Source: Collimonas sp. OK607
GTDB lineage: Bacteria > Pseudomonadota > Gammaproteobacteria > Burkholderiales > Burkholderiaceae_D
Length of the DNA stretch: 64,000 nucleotides
Assembly (NCBI RefSeq): GCF_900111995.1
Contig: NZ_FOKF01000018.1
Location: forward strand, 1 to 64,000
Direction of reading: 5' to 3'
The notes below the pieces were generated by a model. The model ran no database searches. It saw only the letters and a list, made by a program, of their open reading frames with translations, and had not been told where the DNA came from. Both the position numbers and the translations under genes were made by a program. Shown here in pieces: positions 8,536-16,761 of this stretch (the stretch's first letter is position 1; every line of letters starts with the position of its first letter).

Positions 8536-9726
8536 TCATCCCGCTAGCACTGCAGTTGGTCGATTTTTTCGTCCCAATACGAGACAGTACAAACCTAATC
8601 CGAATGTCGCCAGCGTGCCGCCAGCAAGCTTGATGACACTGTCAAAGAGAAAAGGGGCGACCAGGCCTGAGGCTATGGCAAACACCAATGTCTGGACGAC
8701 AGATTGCAATGAGGACGCCACGCTGCGGTTGTCAGGGAAGAAATCTAGTTTCATGTTCGTGTTTGCCAGCGTTGCGACGGCTAGCCCAATTGCATAAAAG
8801 ATCAGTGGCAATAGAGCCCAAAGAGCAATCGCTCCGGTGACGTAATTGAATATGATGCTCAACATTGACGCCAGCACCATAATAAAATAGCCGATTCGAA
8901 GCAACCTGGCTGGCGAAATGCGATTTACAGCGCGAGTGGAGAATGTAACGGCGATCATGATCCCTCGAGCCAATGGGATGAACAGCCCGGCAAAAACCAC
9001 CTCGGGTAAATGCAAACAAGTTGCCACGATATTAGCTGCCAGCCTGGCATATAACGCGAATCCATTGAAAGCAATGCCGAAAGACAGGACAAGCCAAAGG
9101 AACTGTGGATGCTTCAGCATCCGTCGATAATCCGTCACCAATGTTTTGAGATGGAAACGTCGGCGAGGTCCGGCCGCAAGAGATTCTGGCAGCAGGCTGT
9201 AGCACGCTAAAAACATCAAGGCGCCAAATAAACCCAGCGCCCAAAATATTGAACGCCAGCCCAGTGTTGCATGCAGCCCTTCACCTATGATTGGCCCAAT
9301 TGCCATGGAAAGACCGAATACCATCATGATGTACACCGGCACGCGCTGCGCGTCGGCGCCGGTGGCTTGTTCCTGAATGATCGTACGACTAATCACAGAT
9401 CCCGCTCCGGCGGCCAGTCCCTCCAGCCCGCGGAATATCAAAAATGATTCAAGGCCCGGTGCCAACGCAGCCCCAAAGGATGCGGCCGTATAAGCCGCAA
9501 GCGACCACAAGATCACAGGGCGGCGGCCAAAGGCGTCCGACAACGCGCCGTAAAACAACATCATGAAAACGAAGCCAAATAGAAAGACGCTTAGGGTCAG
9601 TCGCACTGATGTTTGATCAGCGCCAAAATCGTGTCCGATCGCATAAAAGGTTGGTATGTAAGTATCGATTGCTAGCGGCCCAACCATTGTCAATCCGGCT
9701 AGAATAAAAATGGTAAGGGTGCGCAT
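8536..9726 (-). CDS. MFS drug exporter, Bcr/CflA family
   Basis: A 396-residue inner-membrane proton-driven exporter of the DHA1 Bcr/CflA group, which expel drugs such as bicyclomycin, chloramphenicol or sulfonamides. The N-terminus MVGPLAIDTYIPTFYAI matches the family motif for TM1 (D.Y.P..P.I). Motif A appears as LFYGALSDAFGRRPVILW near 58-76, and motif C as PIIGEGLHATLGWRSIFWAL near 140-160. Twelve hydrophobic segments fit. It stands alone and is convergent with livF. The natural substrate cannot be predicted. Confidence 0.9.
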   Translation of the reverse strand: MRTLTIFILAGLTMVGPLAIDTYIPTFYAIGHDFGADQTSVRLTLSVFLFGFVFMMLFYGALSDAFGRRPVILWSLAAYTAASFGAALAPGLESFLIFRGLEGLAAGAGSVISRTIIQEQATGADAQRVPVYIMMVFGLSMAIGPIIGEGLHATLGWRSIFWALGLFGALMFLACYSLLPESLAAGPRRRFHLKTLVTDYRRMLKHPQFLWLVLSFGIAFNGFALYARLAANIVATCLHLPEVVFAGLFIPLARGIMIAVTFSTRAVNRISPARLLRIGYFIMVLASMLSIIFNYVTGAIALWALLPLIFYAIGLAVATLANTNMKLDFFPDNRSVASSLQSVVQTLVFAIASGLVAPFLFDSVIKLAGGTLATFGLGLYCLVLGRKNRPTAVLAG

Positions 9727-10187
9727 GACATTGATTTTGGAAGTTGGACGTTATCTAGGATTCAAGTTTCATCAAGTCGCTACGCTCTAGCTGACTGATC
9801 TTGGAAATCATCGTAGATCCAACGGCATCGTCCCGGAAGCCTATATATTTCGATTCAATGCATCGTTAATTTAGATATATAAAAAAGTGAATGGTGATTA
9901 CCGATTTCTTGACGGGTAATCCGAGTGGAGAAATGCGTTTGTTTCCGATATGGACGAGCAGGTGGCCCGCATCGTTGATACAGCGTTTTGATTGTGGTTT
10001 GTACGAGAGCGGCAAAGCCGCTTTTGGAAAAGACATCCATGGCCGAATGGGCGGCCTGGGGGAATGAATTTTTGTCAGTTGTATGCCGCTTGGCCTGCAC
10101 GGAATTCTGCTCAGGCCAAGGGATAAAACGTCAGCACTAATTGTCAACACTAATTTGCTTCGGACCCTGTATCTGGAGAACCTGTAG
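9727..10187. other. 461-bp gap without a supported gene
   Basis: The stretch between the divergently placed exporter start and the end of a LysR gene holds AT-rich sequence (about 9840-9890) and one terminator-like hairpin. Short ORFs on the minus strand (for example 9855-10100) show no recognisable domain and have poor start contexts. It probably contains the exporter promoter at its left end. Confidence 0.5.
10008..10025 (+). terminator. terminator-like hairpin in the gap
   Basis: AGCGGC-AAA-GCCGCT is a perfect six-pair stem followed by TTT. No plus-strand gene ends nearby, so it may be a remnant, or may serve an unseen transcript. Confidence 0.35.
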
Positions 10188-11084
10188 CTAAATGGATCTT
10201 TGCTTTAACTGACCTACAAACCACCTTCCTGCAGGGCCAGGTGGCATGTCCTTGCGGTATATGGCATGCATGGAAAAGGATGAGCCAATCGTAGGATGGG
10301 CCTCCAATTCAATCGTCACGAGCGTCCCGCGTGCAATGTCTTCTTCCACCATGTGTTGCGGCATGATGCCCCAGCCCAGGCCGGCGCGCAAAAAGGCATG
10401 CTTGGCGCCCAGGTCGGCAAGTCGCCATACCAGCGGTGACATGACGCCAAAATTACGGCCTTCAGTGAGATTGGAGCGGTCCGTCAACACCAGCTGCACA
10501 TGACCGGCGGCAGTGGCGCGAGGAATCATGCCGCTCAGGCCTGCCAGTGGATGCGAGGGAGACACCACGGCAATTGCAGGAACATTCAATAGATACTCGG
10601 ATTCGCAATTGCCAGGCACATCCGGAAAAGAACCGATGATGCCGATGCGGCTGCGACCATCCAGCACTGGCTGGAGTACTGCCCCAAGCGCCTCGACATA
10701 CAGCCTCAGCGGCGTGAAAGGGAAGGCCTCATGAAAGGCTCGAACAGCTTCAGTGAGCGCTGTAATGGGATACATCACATCCACCGCTACAGATAGTTCC
10801 GGTTCCAGACCTTCTGCTAATGTGCGTGCCCTCGCCTTGAATCCATCCATGCTGTCAGCTGCGGCACGGGCATCTGCCAGCAATGCTTTTCCGGCCTCTG
10901 TCAATTGTGGGTAGCGGCCGGTTCTTTCAAACAGCGGGAAGCCTACTTGCTGCTCAAGATTCGCCAAGGTCTGGCTGACAACCGATTGCGCGCGCCGCAG
11001 CTTGCGTCCTGCCGCCGAGAAGCTTCCTTCGTCGGCCGCGGCAATAAAGGTGCGCAATTGGTCCATGGACATCGCATCTAACAT
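10188..11084 (-). CDS. LysR-family transcriptional regulator
   Basis: A 298-residue DNA-binding regulator. The N-terminal winged helix (MSMDQLRTFIAAADEGSFSAAGRKLRRAQSVVSQTLANLEQQVG) is typical, and the C-terminal part is a substrate-binding-like effector domain. I chose ATG 11084 because AGGAG precedes it; the frame continues upstream without RBS support. It diverges from the pirin gene at 11279, the classic layout for a LysR protein controlling its neighbour. It is clearly a paralogue of the LysR at 18657: both share MLD..S.DQLRTF, LEPELSV.VDVMYPI, LYVEALG..LQPVLD and PPGPAGRWF. Confidence 0.93.
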   Translation of the reverse strand: MLDAMSMDQLRTFIAAADEGSFSAAGRKLRRAQSVVSQTLANLEQQVGFPLFERTGRYPQLTEAGKALLADARAAADSMDGFKARARTLAEGLEPELSVAVDVMYPITALTEAVRAFHEAFPFTPLRLYVEALGAVLQPVLDGRSRIGIIGSFPDVPGNCESEYLLNVPAIAVVSPSHPLAGLSGMIPRATAAGHVQLVLTDRSNLTEGRNFGVMSPLVWRLADLGAKHAFLRAGLGWGIMPQHMVEEDIARGTLVTIELEAHPTIGSSFSMHAIYRKDMPPGPAGRWFVGQLKQRSI

Positions 11085-11278
11085 GTATCGCTCCTGGCGA
11101 TTGGTTATATCGAAATATATAGGCTTCCGCGATATCGGTCTAGTGCCTACCATGCAGTCATTGGTTCAGGACATCTCAAGCATCCACAACCAAAGCATCA
11201 ACGGCTGCAGGCGGCACAGTTTTGAGAATTAAAACTAATGTCACTGCGGAAATATTTTACTCGTTAAGGAGCGTAATC

Positions 11279-12142
11279 ATGCATGCAATTGTTACCGATA
11301 CTGCTGTCCTGCCCACACAAGCAACGTCACAAGTACGGCAAATCGTTTATCGCACAAAAGGGAAGCGCCAGGAATGGTTTACCCGCCTTGCCAGCCCATC
11401 AGGCATCGGTGAAAAAATCAAACCTTTTGTTTTTTTAGACGACTTCGATATTCGTTCCACCGGCAAGCCTCTTTCGGGCATGCATCCTCATTCCGGCATT
11501 GCAACTATCACTGTCGTTCAATCCGGCAATATGGACTACAAGGATACGACCGGAAAAAGCGGCACGCTTTCCGCCGGGAGCGTTGAATGGATGAAAGCCG
11601 GAGGCGGAGTCTGGCATGGCGGTGGTGCTGCCGACGGCGACCACGTTCGTGGTTATCAACTGTGGATCGCATTGCCGCCAAAAGATGAAAACGGTCCTGC
11701 ACAAAGCCAGTACCTGGCGCCGGAGCAAGTGCAAAGCCATGGCCCTGCACGAGTCATTCTCGGCCGCTACGGAAATGCGGTGAGCGCGATTGCCATTCGC
11801 GCATCCATTAATTACCTGCATGTCAAATTGCAAGATGGCGAACGCTGGCGCTATCAGACTCCGGAAGGGCACACAGTAGGCTGGGTTGCCACCAACGCCG
11901 GAACGCTTCATACGGCCGGTGTCGCGCTAAATGAGGAATTGGCGGTATTCGAAGAGTCAACAGCTACTTTGGATTTTGTGGCGGAAGGCGATACCGAATT
12001 CGTTCTCGGTTCGGCAGTCAAGCATCCTCACGATCTCGTGTTGGGATATTACTCGGTGCATACGGATGGTTATGCGTTAGAGCGTGGCGAAGCCGAGATC
12101 GAGCGTATCAGAGCGCAACTGGAAGCAAATCGCAGTTTGTAG
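11279..12142 (+). CDS. pirin family protein
   Basis: A 287-residue bicupin of the pirin family. Bacterial members act as quercetinase-like dioxygenases or modulate redox enzymes in the cytosol. The metal-binding N-cupin shows HPHSGIATITVV near 61-72 and the later GGGVWHGGG...VRGYQLWIALPP block; a second, shorter cupin follows. ATG 11279 has AAGGAG eight bases upstream. It diverges from the LysR gene and starts a plus-strand run with DoxX and an NADP-binding protein, suggesting joint control of an oxidant or electrophile response. Confidence 0.92.
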   Translation: MHAIVTDTAVLPTQATSQVRQIVYRTKGKRQEWFTRLASPSGIGEKIKPFVFLDDFDIRSTGKPLSGMHPHSGIATITVVQSGNMDYKDTTGKSGTLSAGSVEWMKAGGGVWHGGGAADGDHVRGYQLWIALPPKDENGPAQSQYLAPEQVQSHGPARVILGRYGNAVSAIAIRASINYLHVKLQDGERWRYQTPEGHTVGWVATNAGTLHTAGVALNEELAVFEESTATLDFVAEGDTEFVLGSAVKHPHDLVLGYYSVHTDGYALERGEAEIERIRAQLEANRSL

Positions 12143-12244
12143 TTTCAAGGATTTATCCCGCAACCCGGCAGTAAATATCACAGCAATTTTTTAATCACTC
12201 AGGTTCTAATTTTTTACTAATTTTCTACTTAATCAGGAGCTAAC

Positions 12245-12667
12245 ATGCAAAACGCAACTAACACTTCATCTTCTTTTCCACTCATCGGCCGTCTCATGAT
12301 GGCGGCGATTTTTCTCATCAGCGGCGCCGGCAAGATTGCCGCTCCCGCCATGACCATCGGCTATATCGGCGCCATGGGATTGCCGTTCCCCACTTTGGGA
12401 TTTGCACTTGCTGTAGCAGTTGAGATCGGCGGCGGCCTGTTGCTGGCGTTCGGTTTCCAGACACGCATCACAGCCGCGGTACTGGCAGTATTTTCTGTAG
12501 TCACCGGCCTGGTTTTCCATCACGCAATCGGTGACCAGAACCAGTTGTTCAATTTGCTCAAGAACATTGCAATGGCTGGCGGCTTGCTTCAAATCATGAC
12601 TTTCGGCCCGGGCGCATTCAGTCTTGATGCGCGCAAGGCGCCAAAAATCGTGCCAAGCGCAGCCTGA
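12245..12667 (+). CDS. DoxX family membrane protein
   Basis: A 140-residue inner-membrane protein with four hydrophobic helices (about 12-30, 50-70, 75-95, 108-125). The DoxX pattern is visible in PLIGRLMMAAIFLISGAGKI, VEIGGGLLLAFGFQTR and DQNQLFNLLKNIAMAGGLL. Family members are often tied to thiol or quinone redox enzymes in membranes, but biochemical roles are poorly defined. AGGAG precedes the start. It is homologous to, and the same length as, the DoxX at 16267, which also sits beside a pirin gene. Confidence 0.9.
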   Translation: MQNATNTSSSFPLIGRLMMAAIFLISGAGKIAAPAMTIGYIGAMGLPFPTLGFALAVAVEIGGGLLLAFGFQTRITAAVLAVFSVVTGLVFHHAIGDQNQLFNLLKNIAMAGGLLQIMTFGPGAFSLDARKAPKIVPSAA

Positions 12668-12706
12668 GATCAGTACCCACTACGACAATCAACGAAAGGA
12701 ATCATC

Positions 12707-13345
12707 ATGTCGAACAATTCGCAAATCAACAAAGAAAACATTCAACATATCGGCATCATTGGCGCCGGCGCTATTGGCCAGGCCATGGCAAAGCAGGTCG
12801 TCCGGGCCGGGCTGAAGGTCACACTTAGTAATAGTCGTGGTCCTGAATCGCTGGCCGACATCGTCGCTCTCCTTGGTCCAAATGCCCGCGCCGGCAGCGT
12901 TCGAGATGCCGCAGCGGCAGACATCGTAGTGTTGAGCGTGAACTGGGCGCAACTGCCGTCAGCCTTGTCCGGTTTGCCATCATGGGACGGCCGCATTGTC
13001 GTCGATGCGACCAACCCCGTGATTCAACCTGGCTTTCAACTGGCCGAACTTGGCGGGCGAAATTCCAGCGAGGTGGTGACCGATATGTTACCCGGAGCCA
13101 GACTCGTGAAATCGTTCAATACCTTGCTTTCTGCAGTGCTGGCGAGCGATCCGAAGCAAGCCGGTGGCAAGCGCATTGTATTTTTATCGGGCGATGATGC
13201 CGCAGCCAAATCCACAGTCGAACAATTCATAGATCGACTGGGATTTGCCAGCATCGATTTGGGATCCTTAGCTGTAGGCGGAAAGCTGCAACAGTTTCCC
13301 GGTGGCCCGTTACCTGCAGTGAACCTGATCAAACTCGCAAATTAG
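12707..13345 (+). CDS. NADP-binding oxidoreductase, F420-reductase-like
   Basis: A 212-residue protein with an N-terminal Rossmann fold: IGIIGAGAIGQAMAKQVVRAGLKVTLSNSRGPESL (about 17-50), where the Ser-Asn-Arg after the second strand suits NADP(H). It matches the family of NADPH:F420 reductase-like proteins also found in bacteria without F420. VVDATNPV and the ARLVKSFNTL block (TDMLPGARLVKSFNTL) are conserved family features. The substrate is unknown. It is the third gene of the pirin-DoxX run, with 39 bp to DoxX and AAAGGA before the start. Confidence 0.88.
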   Translation: MSNNSQINKENIQHIGIIGAGAIGQAMAKQVVRAGLKVTLSNSRGPESLADIVALLGPNARAGSVRDAAAADIVVLSVNWAQLPSALSGLPSWDGRIVVDATNPVIQPGFQLAELGGRNSSEVVTDMLPGARLVKSFNTLLSAVLASDPKQAGGKRIVFLSGDDAAAKSTVEQFIDRLGFASIDLGSLAVGGKLQQFPGGPLPAVNLIKLAN

Positions 13346-13420
13346 TCAGTTCTATTTCCAAACGGCGTACGCCACTAAGGCAACGCTGCTGACTTCCTTA
13401 ATTCTACAATGGAGAACACC

Positions 13421-13579
13421 ATGACTTATCACCGCGTCCGAACTTATGAACCCGGCGCTCCCGCCGTAATGCGCTATGAAACGGTGCCTGGCGACATAGG
13501 TGCGCCCGGCCCTGGACAAGTCAGGCTGCGGCAAGAAGCTGCCGGACTAAATTTTATCGAGTCAGCTGGGCTACTTTGA
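13421..13579 (+). pseudogene. 5' stub of a quinone oxidoreductase (zinc-type alcohol dehydrogenase superfamily)
   Basis: A good start with GGAGA eight bases upstream opens a frame of 52 codons. It matches the N-terminus of NADPH:quinone reductase: TYEPGAPAVMRYETVP, then GPGQVRLRQEAAGLNFIE. The family expects the chain to continue for about 270 residues, but here the match ends after LNFIE and a stop follows six codons later. No continuation is visible in the other frames downstream. This is the truncated fourth gene of the pirin-DoxX run. Confidence 0.75.
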
Positions 13580-13643
13580 TAAGCACTGAGTATGACGTCC
13601 AGGTAGATCCTGGAAGCGGTTTGACGGAAAGTCTATGCAGACT

Positions 13644-13850
13644 TCAATGAATCAGGCTTGACCGGCTGGTCAACATATCGCGTTCCGCAGCCTGGGCTAG
13701 CTGATGCGCCACCGCAGGACAGAGGTACCTGCCGCCGCGCGCAAGCGTCCTTACGGCCGCCAACAGCTCGTGTACAGGCGAGCTGGTCAGCACAAAGCCT
13801 TTGATAGTAGTGTCAGCGATCGCCGCACTCTTTCCATCGCCGGAAGGCAT
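13644..13850 (-). pseudogene. fragment of a NarL/FixJ-type response regulator
   Basis: A 68-codon frame whose core (IKGFVLTSSPVHELLAAV, then ARGGRYLCPAVA and DMLTSR) matches the end of a receiver domain and the linker to a LuxR-type HTH domain. The usual KGYVLKSS lysine is Thr. Everything before the last receiver strand is missing, and the HTH domain stops after its first residues. It lies immediately beside the truncated quinone oxidoreductase on the opposite strand, so this spot looks like a deletion or rearrangement scar. Confidence 0.65.
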
Positions 13851-13921
13851 ACCTCTTTAAGGGTAGCCGGTGGGCGTATTCACAGATGGCTGCGCGGGTA
13901 GAGTTAATTTCGCAAGCAGAG

Positions 13922-13945
13922 GCCCGCCATGCGCTTTTGGCGGGC
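13922..13945 (-). terminator. strong hairpin after the threonine aldolase gene
   Basis: GCCCGCCA (13922-13929) pairs perfectly with TGGCGGGC (13938-13945) around an eight-base loop. It lies 27 bp beyond the aldolase stop on the minus strand. There is no clear T-run, so it may terminate weakly or stabilise the transcript end. Confidence 0.5.
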
Positions 13946-13971
13946 AGATTACTCTAGAGGACAGGGCGGTC

Positions 13972-15048
13972 CTAGCTCAAAGGCATTGTTGGTTGGAGGT
14001 TTGCAGCGCTTGCAGTCCAGCTGCTGATGGCTTCGACCAGGCGGTCAACTTGCGCCTCTTCTGTCGCCCAGGAAGTCACCAGCCTGATAACTGACCTGTG
14101 TTCGTCCCGCTTTTCCCACACGTAGAATGCGAAGAATTTGTTGAGCGACTCGATCAGCGCATTCGGCAAGATGGGGAAAACCTGGTTGGTCTCGGTATCA
14201 GCCGCCAGCTCGTATCCTCCTTTTGCTATTCCTGCCGCTAATTTGTCAGCCATTGCAGTGGAGTGCCTGGCCAAATTGAAAAACAAATTAGTCGGTCCGA
14301 ATAGCTCGTGAAACTGAAGACCAAGAATCCGTCCCTTGGCCAATAACCCGCCGCGCTGCTTGATATGGAAAGCAAAGTCTTTAGCCAGCGACGGATCAGG
14401 TATCACGATTGCCTCTCCAAGAAGCGCGCCTACCTTGGTACCTCCGATCCAGAACGCGTCTGTCAACAGTGCAATGTCAGCCAACGTCAAGTCGTTTTTG
14501 TGCCCGGCAAGGGCGGCGCCAAGGCGCGCGCCATCCATGAATAAAATCAGGTCCCGCTCCCTGCACAAGTCTGAGATCGCTTGAAGTTCCGCCTTAGAGT
14601 AAATGGTGCCGATCTCCGTTGCATTCGAGATGTATACCAAGCGCGGCTTCGCCATGTGAGGAAAATGCGCATTAGCTTCTAATGCGGTGCGTATGCTATA
14701 GGGCGTGAGCTTGCCATCGACTGGAGGGACAGTAATTATCTTATGCCCGATCGCCTCGATAGCGCCGGTTTCGCGCACCACTATATGTCCGGAAGCCGCA
14801 GCGATAACCGCCTCATGCGGACGAAGAAAACTTCCGATCGTAACAATGTTTGCCAAGGTCCCGCTGGCAACAAAAAATATTGCGCAGTCTGTGTTGGCAA
14901 GGTGACTTCTAATTCTTGCCTTCGCCTCGAGTGAATAGGCATCGTCCCCGTAGGGCGCCTGTTGGACCGAGTTGGTTGCCGTGAGCGCTTGCAAAATCTG
15001 TGGATGTGCGCCCTCGCTGTAGTCGTCAAGAAAACTGTAGTTGCTCAT
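13972..15048 (-). CDS. low-specificity threonine aldolase family protein
   Basis: A 358-residue PLP enzyme of the beta-eliminating lyase family, predicted to cleave threonine or allo-threonine to glycine and acetaldehyde in the cytosol. Visible marks: the N-terminal FLDDYSEGAHPQIL, GTLANI near 63-68, the ring-stacking His in SGHIVVRETGAIEAIG (His88), Asp172 in LFMDGARLGAAL that binds the PLP nitrogen, and the Schiff-base Lys205 in WIGGTKVGALLGEA. Length is normal. It stands alone behind a gap with two palindromes. Related family members act on other beta-hydroxy amino acids, so the substrate is not settled. Confidence 0.9.
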   Translation of the reverse strand: MSNYSFLDDYSEGAHPQILQALTATNSVQQAPYGDDAYSLEAKARIRSHLANTDCAIFFVASGTLANIVTIGSFLRPHEAVIAAASGHIVVRETGAIEAIGHKIITVPPVDGKLTPYSIRTALEANAHFPHMAKPRLVYISNATEIGTIYSKAELQAISDLCRERDLILFMDGARLGAALAGHKNDLTLADIALLTDAFWIGGTKVGALLGEAIVIPDPSLAKDFAFHIKQRGGLLAKGRILGLQFHELFGPTNLFFNLARHSTAMADKLAAGIAKGGYELAADTETNQVFPILPNALIESLNKFFAFYVWEKRDEHRSVIRLVTSWATEEAQVDRLVEAISSWTASAANLQPTMPLS

Positions 15049-15299
15049 AAGTCGGTTACCGGTAGGTTATTCGTATTGCGAAGCGCTCTGCTGCAGCTCC
15101 CCCTTCAACGCCGGCGAATCGTCAGCCAAGTGTAGAGACACCGCGCAGTAGCATAGTTTATTCGTCGAGGCGGCGTGACGCTTGTAAAAAATTGATCTTT
15201 GTGTGGCTCGACTCACCTTGGGTTACATAGCGTAATACACTCGTCCATGGACGGTTGGGGGTATTGGACACCCGGGGTGTCGAGTGAATGATTCCATAG
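15049..15299. promoter_or_regulatory. intergenic region with two palindromes
   Basis: Ahead of the threonine aldolase gene lie a perfect 12-bp palindrome CGTCCATGGACG (15242-15253) and a dyad GACACCC-G-GGGTGTC (15267-15281). Both are framed by CACTCG (15238-15243) and its complement CGAGTG (15281-15286). They could be operator sites or one cruciform-capable element. They sit about 190-240 bp upstream of the aldolase start and just after the AraC gene. Confidence 0.5.
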
Positions 15300-16109
15300 T
15301 CAGTATTGGGAAGGCGCCACTCCAAAAGCTTGCCGAAAGGCTCGGTTAAAGTGGCTCTGATCGTAGAATCCAATCTCCTGAGCCACTTGTGTGAGGCATC
15401 TGTCTGGTCGATTTAGCAGGGCGCACGCGCGTTCGAGCCGCATGCGAAGCAGCCAGGCGTGCGGTGTCATGCCCACAGTTCGCTTGAAAAATTTTAGGAA
15501 CTGAAAGCGGCCGAGACCAATGACCTTTGCCAACTCGTCCAGTGTTATTTTCTGAGCCAATTGTGCCTCGCAATAATCTCGGATACGGCGGAGCTGAGAA
15601 ACTGACAACGTGCCGCTAGTTGAAGAGGGAGATAGAATTCGGGCGCGTCCGAACAAGTTTTCGAATAGGGTTAGTAAACGGGACTCATGCTGCAGCGGTG
15701 AATCGTCTTGCCCGGAAACGAACGACTCATGCATCCTCGCTAAATGCCTGGCCAAGGCGGGATCTTCGATTACCAGAGCTGAAAGCGTTGGAAACCTGTC
15801 TTTTCCCGTAACATCAGCGGCCAGTCTGCTCAGCAGGTCGGGTGAAAGGCGGAAAGTCTTGAGTGTGTACGACTGGTTCGTTGCGACTGCGCCGTCATGT
15901 ACCTCGCCCGGTGGCATCAACTGGATAGTGCCGGGAGTCAAAATCAACGATTCGCCGCGAAACTCTTGACGTTGCACACCTTCTGTCACGAGGGCGATGT
16001 GATAGTCGAGGTGGTAGTGAGGAGCGAAACTGAACTCTGAGAAGTGCGCTTCGCTTAGTATGAGGCCGGGTGTTTCAGCGCTTCTGTTGTACTTAACCTG
16101 GTCTTTCAT
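15300..16109 (-). CDS. AraC-family transcriptional regulator
   Basis: A 269-residue regulator with an N-terminal cupin-like sensor domain (about 15-140, containing APHYHLDYHIALVTEG and LMPPGEVHDG) and a C-terminal pair of HTH motifs (about 170-269: ITLDELAKVIGLGRFQFLKFFK and LTQVAQEIGFYDQSHFNRAFRQAFGVAP). The second HTH matches the AraC signature well. This domain order is typical of AraC proteins sensing amino acids or aromatics. It is followed by the threonine aldolase gene on the same strand after about 250 bp, which makes that gene a plausible target. Confidence 0.93.
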   Translation of the reverse strand: MKDQVKYNRSAETPGLILSEAHFSEFSFAPHYHLDYHIALVTEGVQRQEFRGESLILTPGTIQLMPPGEVHDGAVATNQSYTLKTFRLSPDLLSRLAADVTGKDRFPTLSALVIEDPALARHLARMHESFVSGQDDSPLQHESRLLTLFENLFGRARILSPSSTSGTLSVSQLRRIRDYCEAQLAQKITLDELAKVIGLGRFQFLKFFKRTVGMTPHAWLLRMRLERACALLNRPDRCLTQVAQEIGFYDQSHFNRAFRQAFGVAPSQY

Positions 16110-16266
16110 CTCACGGTCTGGGTAAGGTGCTGCAGTAAGGCGTTGCGGAGGCCGGTTTCCATCGGAATCATATTTCGTAATATCAGCCTAGTTTAGGCCG
16201 CATTAACCCCGCTAACAAGTATCCACCGGCCTGCCTTGACCTTGCCCTTAGTCCTATTGCGCAATA

Positions 16267-16689
16267 TCAGGCGTGTTGCCCCGCCGGCGCCGAGGCTTTC
16301 CTGCCCGCCGCGCTGTCGAGACTGACCGGGCCGGCGCCGAAGTAGGCGATGTTGAGCAAGCCACCCATCAACATGATGTTCTTGAGGAAGTGGATCATCT
16401 GGTTCTGATCTGCAAAGTTGTGATGGAAGAAAATCGCTGTCGCCAACGTGAACAAGGCCATCGCGGGGGCAACCAGGCGCGTGCGGTATCCCAGCAGGAG
16501 CAAGGTGCCGCCGCCGGCCTCCATCAGCACCGCGATGGCAACGCCCAATCCGGCCAGGGGCAAGCCGACGCTGGCGATGTAGCCGGCGGTAGCAGTATAG
16601 GAAGTCAGTTTTCCGATGCCGCTCATGATGAAGGGGGCGCCGATGAGGATACGGCCGATCAAAGGCAAGTATTTGTTGGGTGTGGACAT
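16267..16689 (-). CDS. DoxX family membrane protein (second copy)
   Basis: A 140-residue four-helix membrane protein. I chose ATG 16689 because AAGGAG precedes it; an upstream start would add a hydrophobic A/T-rich extension with no RBS. It aligns end-to-end with the DoxX at 12245 (PLIGR, SG.GK, EAGGGTLLLLGYRTR, FHHNFADQNQMIHFLKNI, MGGLL). It follows the pirin gene at 16762 on the same strand across a 72-bp A-rich spacer, mirroring the pirin-DoxX order of the first set. The palindrome TATTGCGCAATA (16255-16266) abuts its stop. Confidence 0.9.
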   Translation of the reverse strand: MSTPNKYLPLIGRILIGAPFIMSGIGKLTSYTATAGYIASVGLPLAGLGVAIAVLMEAGGGTLLLLGYRTRLVAPAMALFTLATAIFFHHNFADQNQMIHFLKNIMLMGGLLNIAYFGAGPVSLDSAAGRKASAPAGQHA

Positions 16690-16761
16690 GATGTGCTCCT
16701 TAATAAGAATAAATAAGAGTAAAAACAAAAAAAATAAAAACGAAAAATTAAAAATAGAAAA

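Noticed and set aside
8352-8633. Plus-strand ORF beyond livF
   Set aside because: It runs through the 14-bp hairpin and tandem duplication into the 3' end of the convergent exporter gene and has no recognisable domain.
9855-10100. Minus-strand ORF of about 80 codons in the gap after the Bcr/CflA exporter
   Set aside because: No family is recognisable, the start lacks a ribosome-binding site and an overlapping alternative frame is equally open. Kept only as an unassigned gap.
16690-16761. Very A-rich tract between pirin and DoxX as a possible recombination site or UP element
   Set aside because: Both genes are transcribed across it and nothing more than base composition supports a function.
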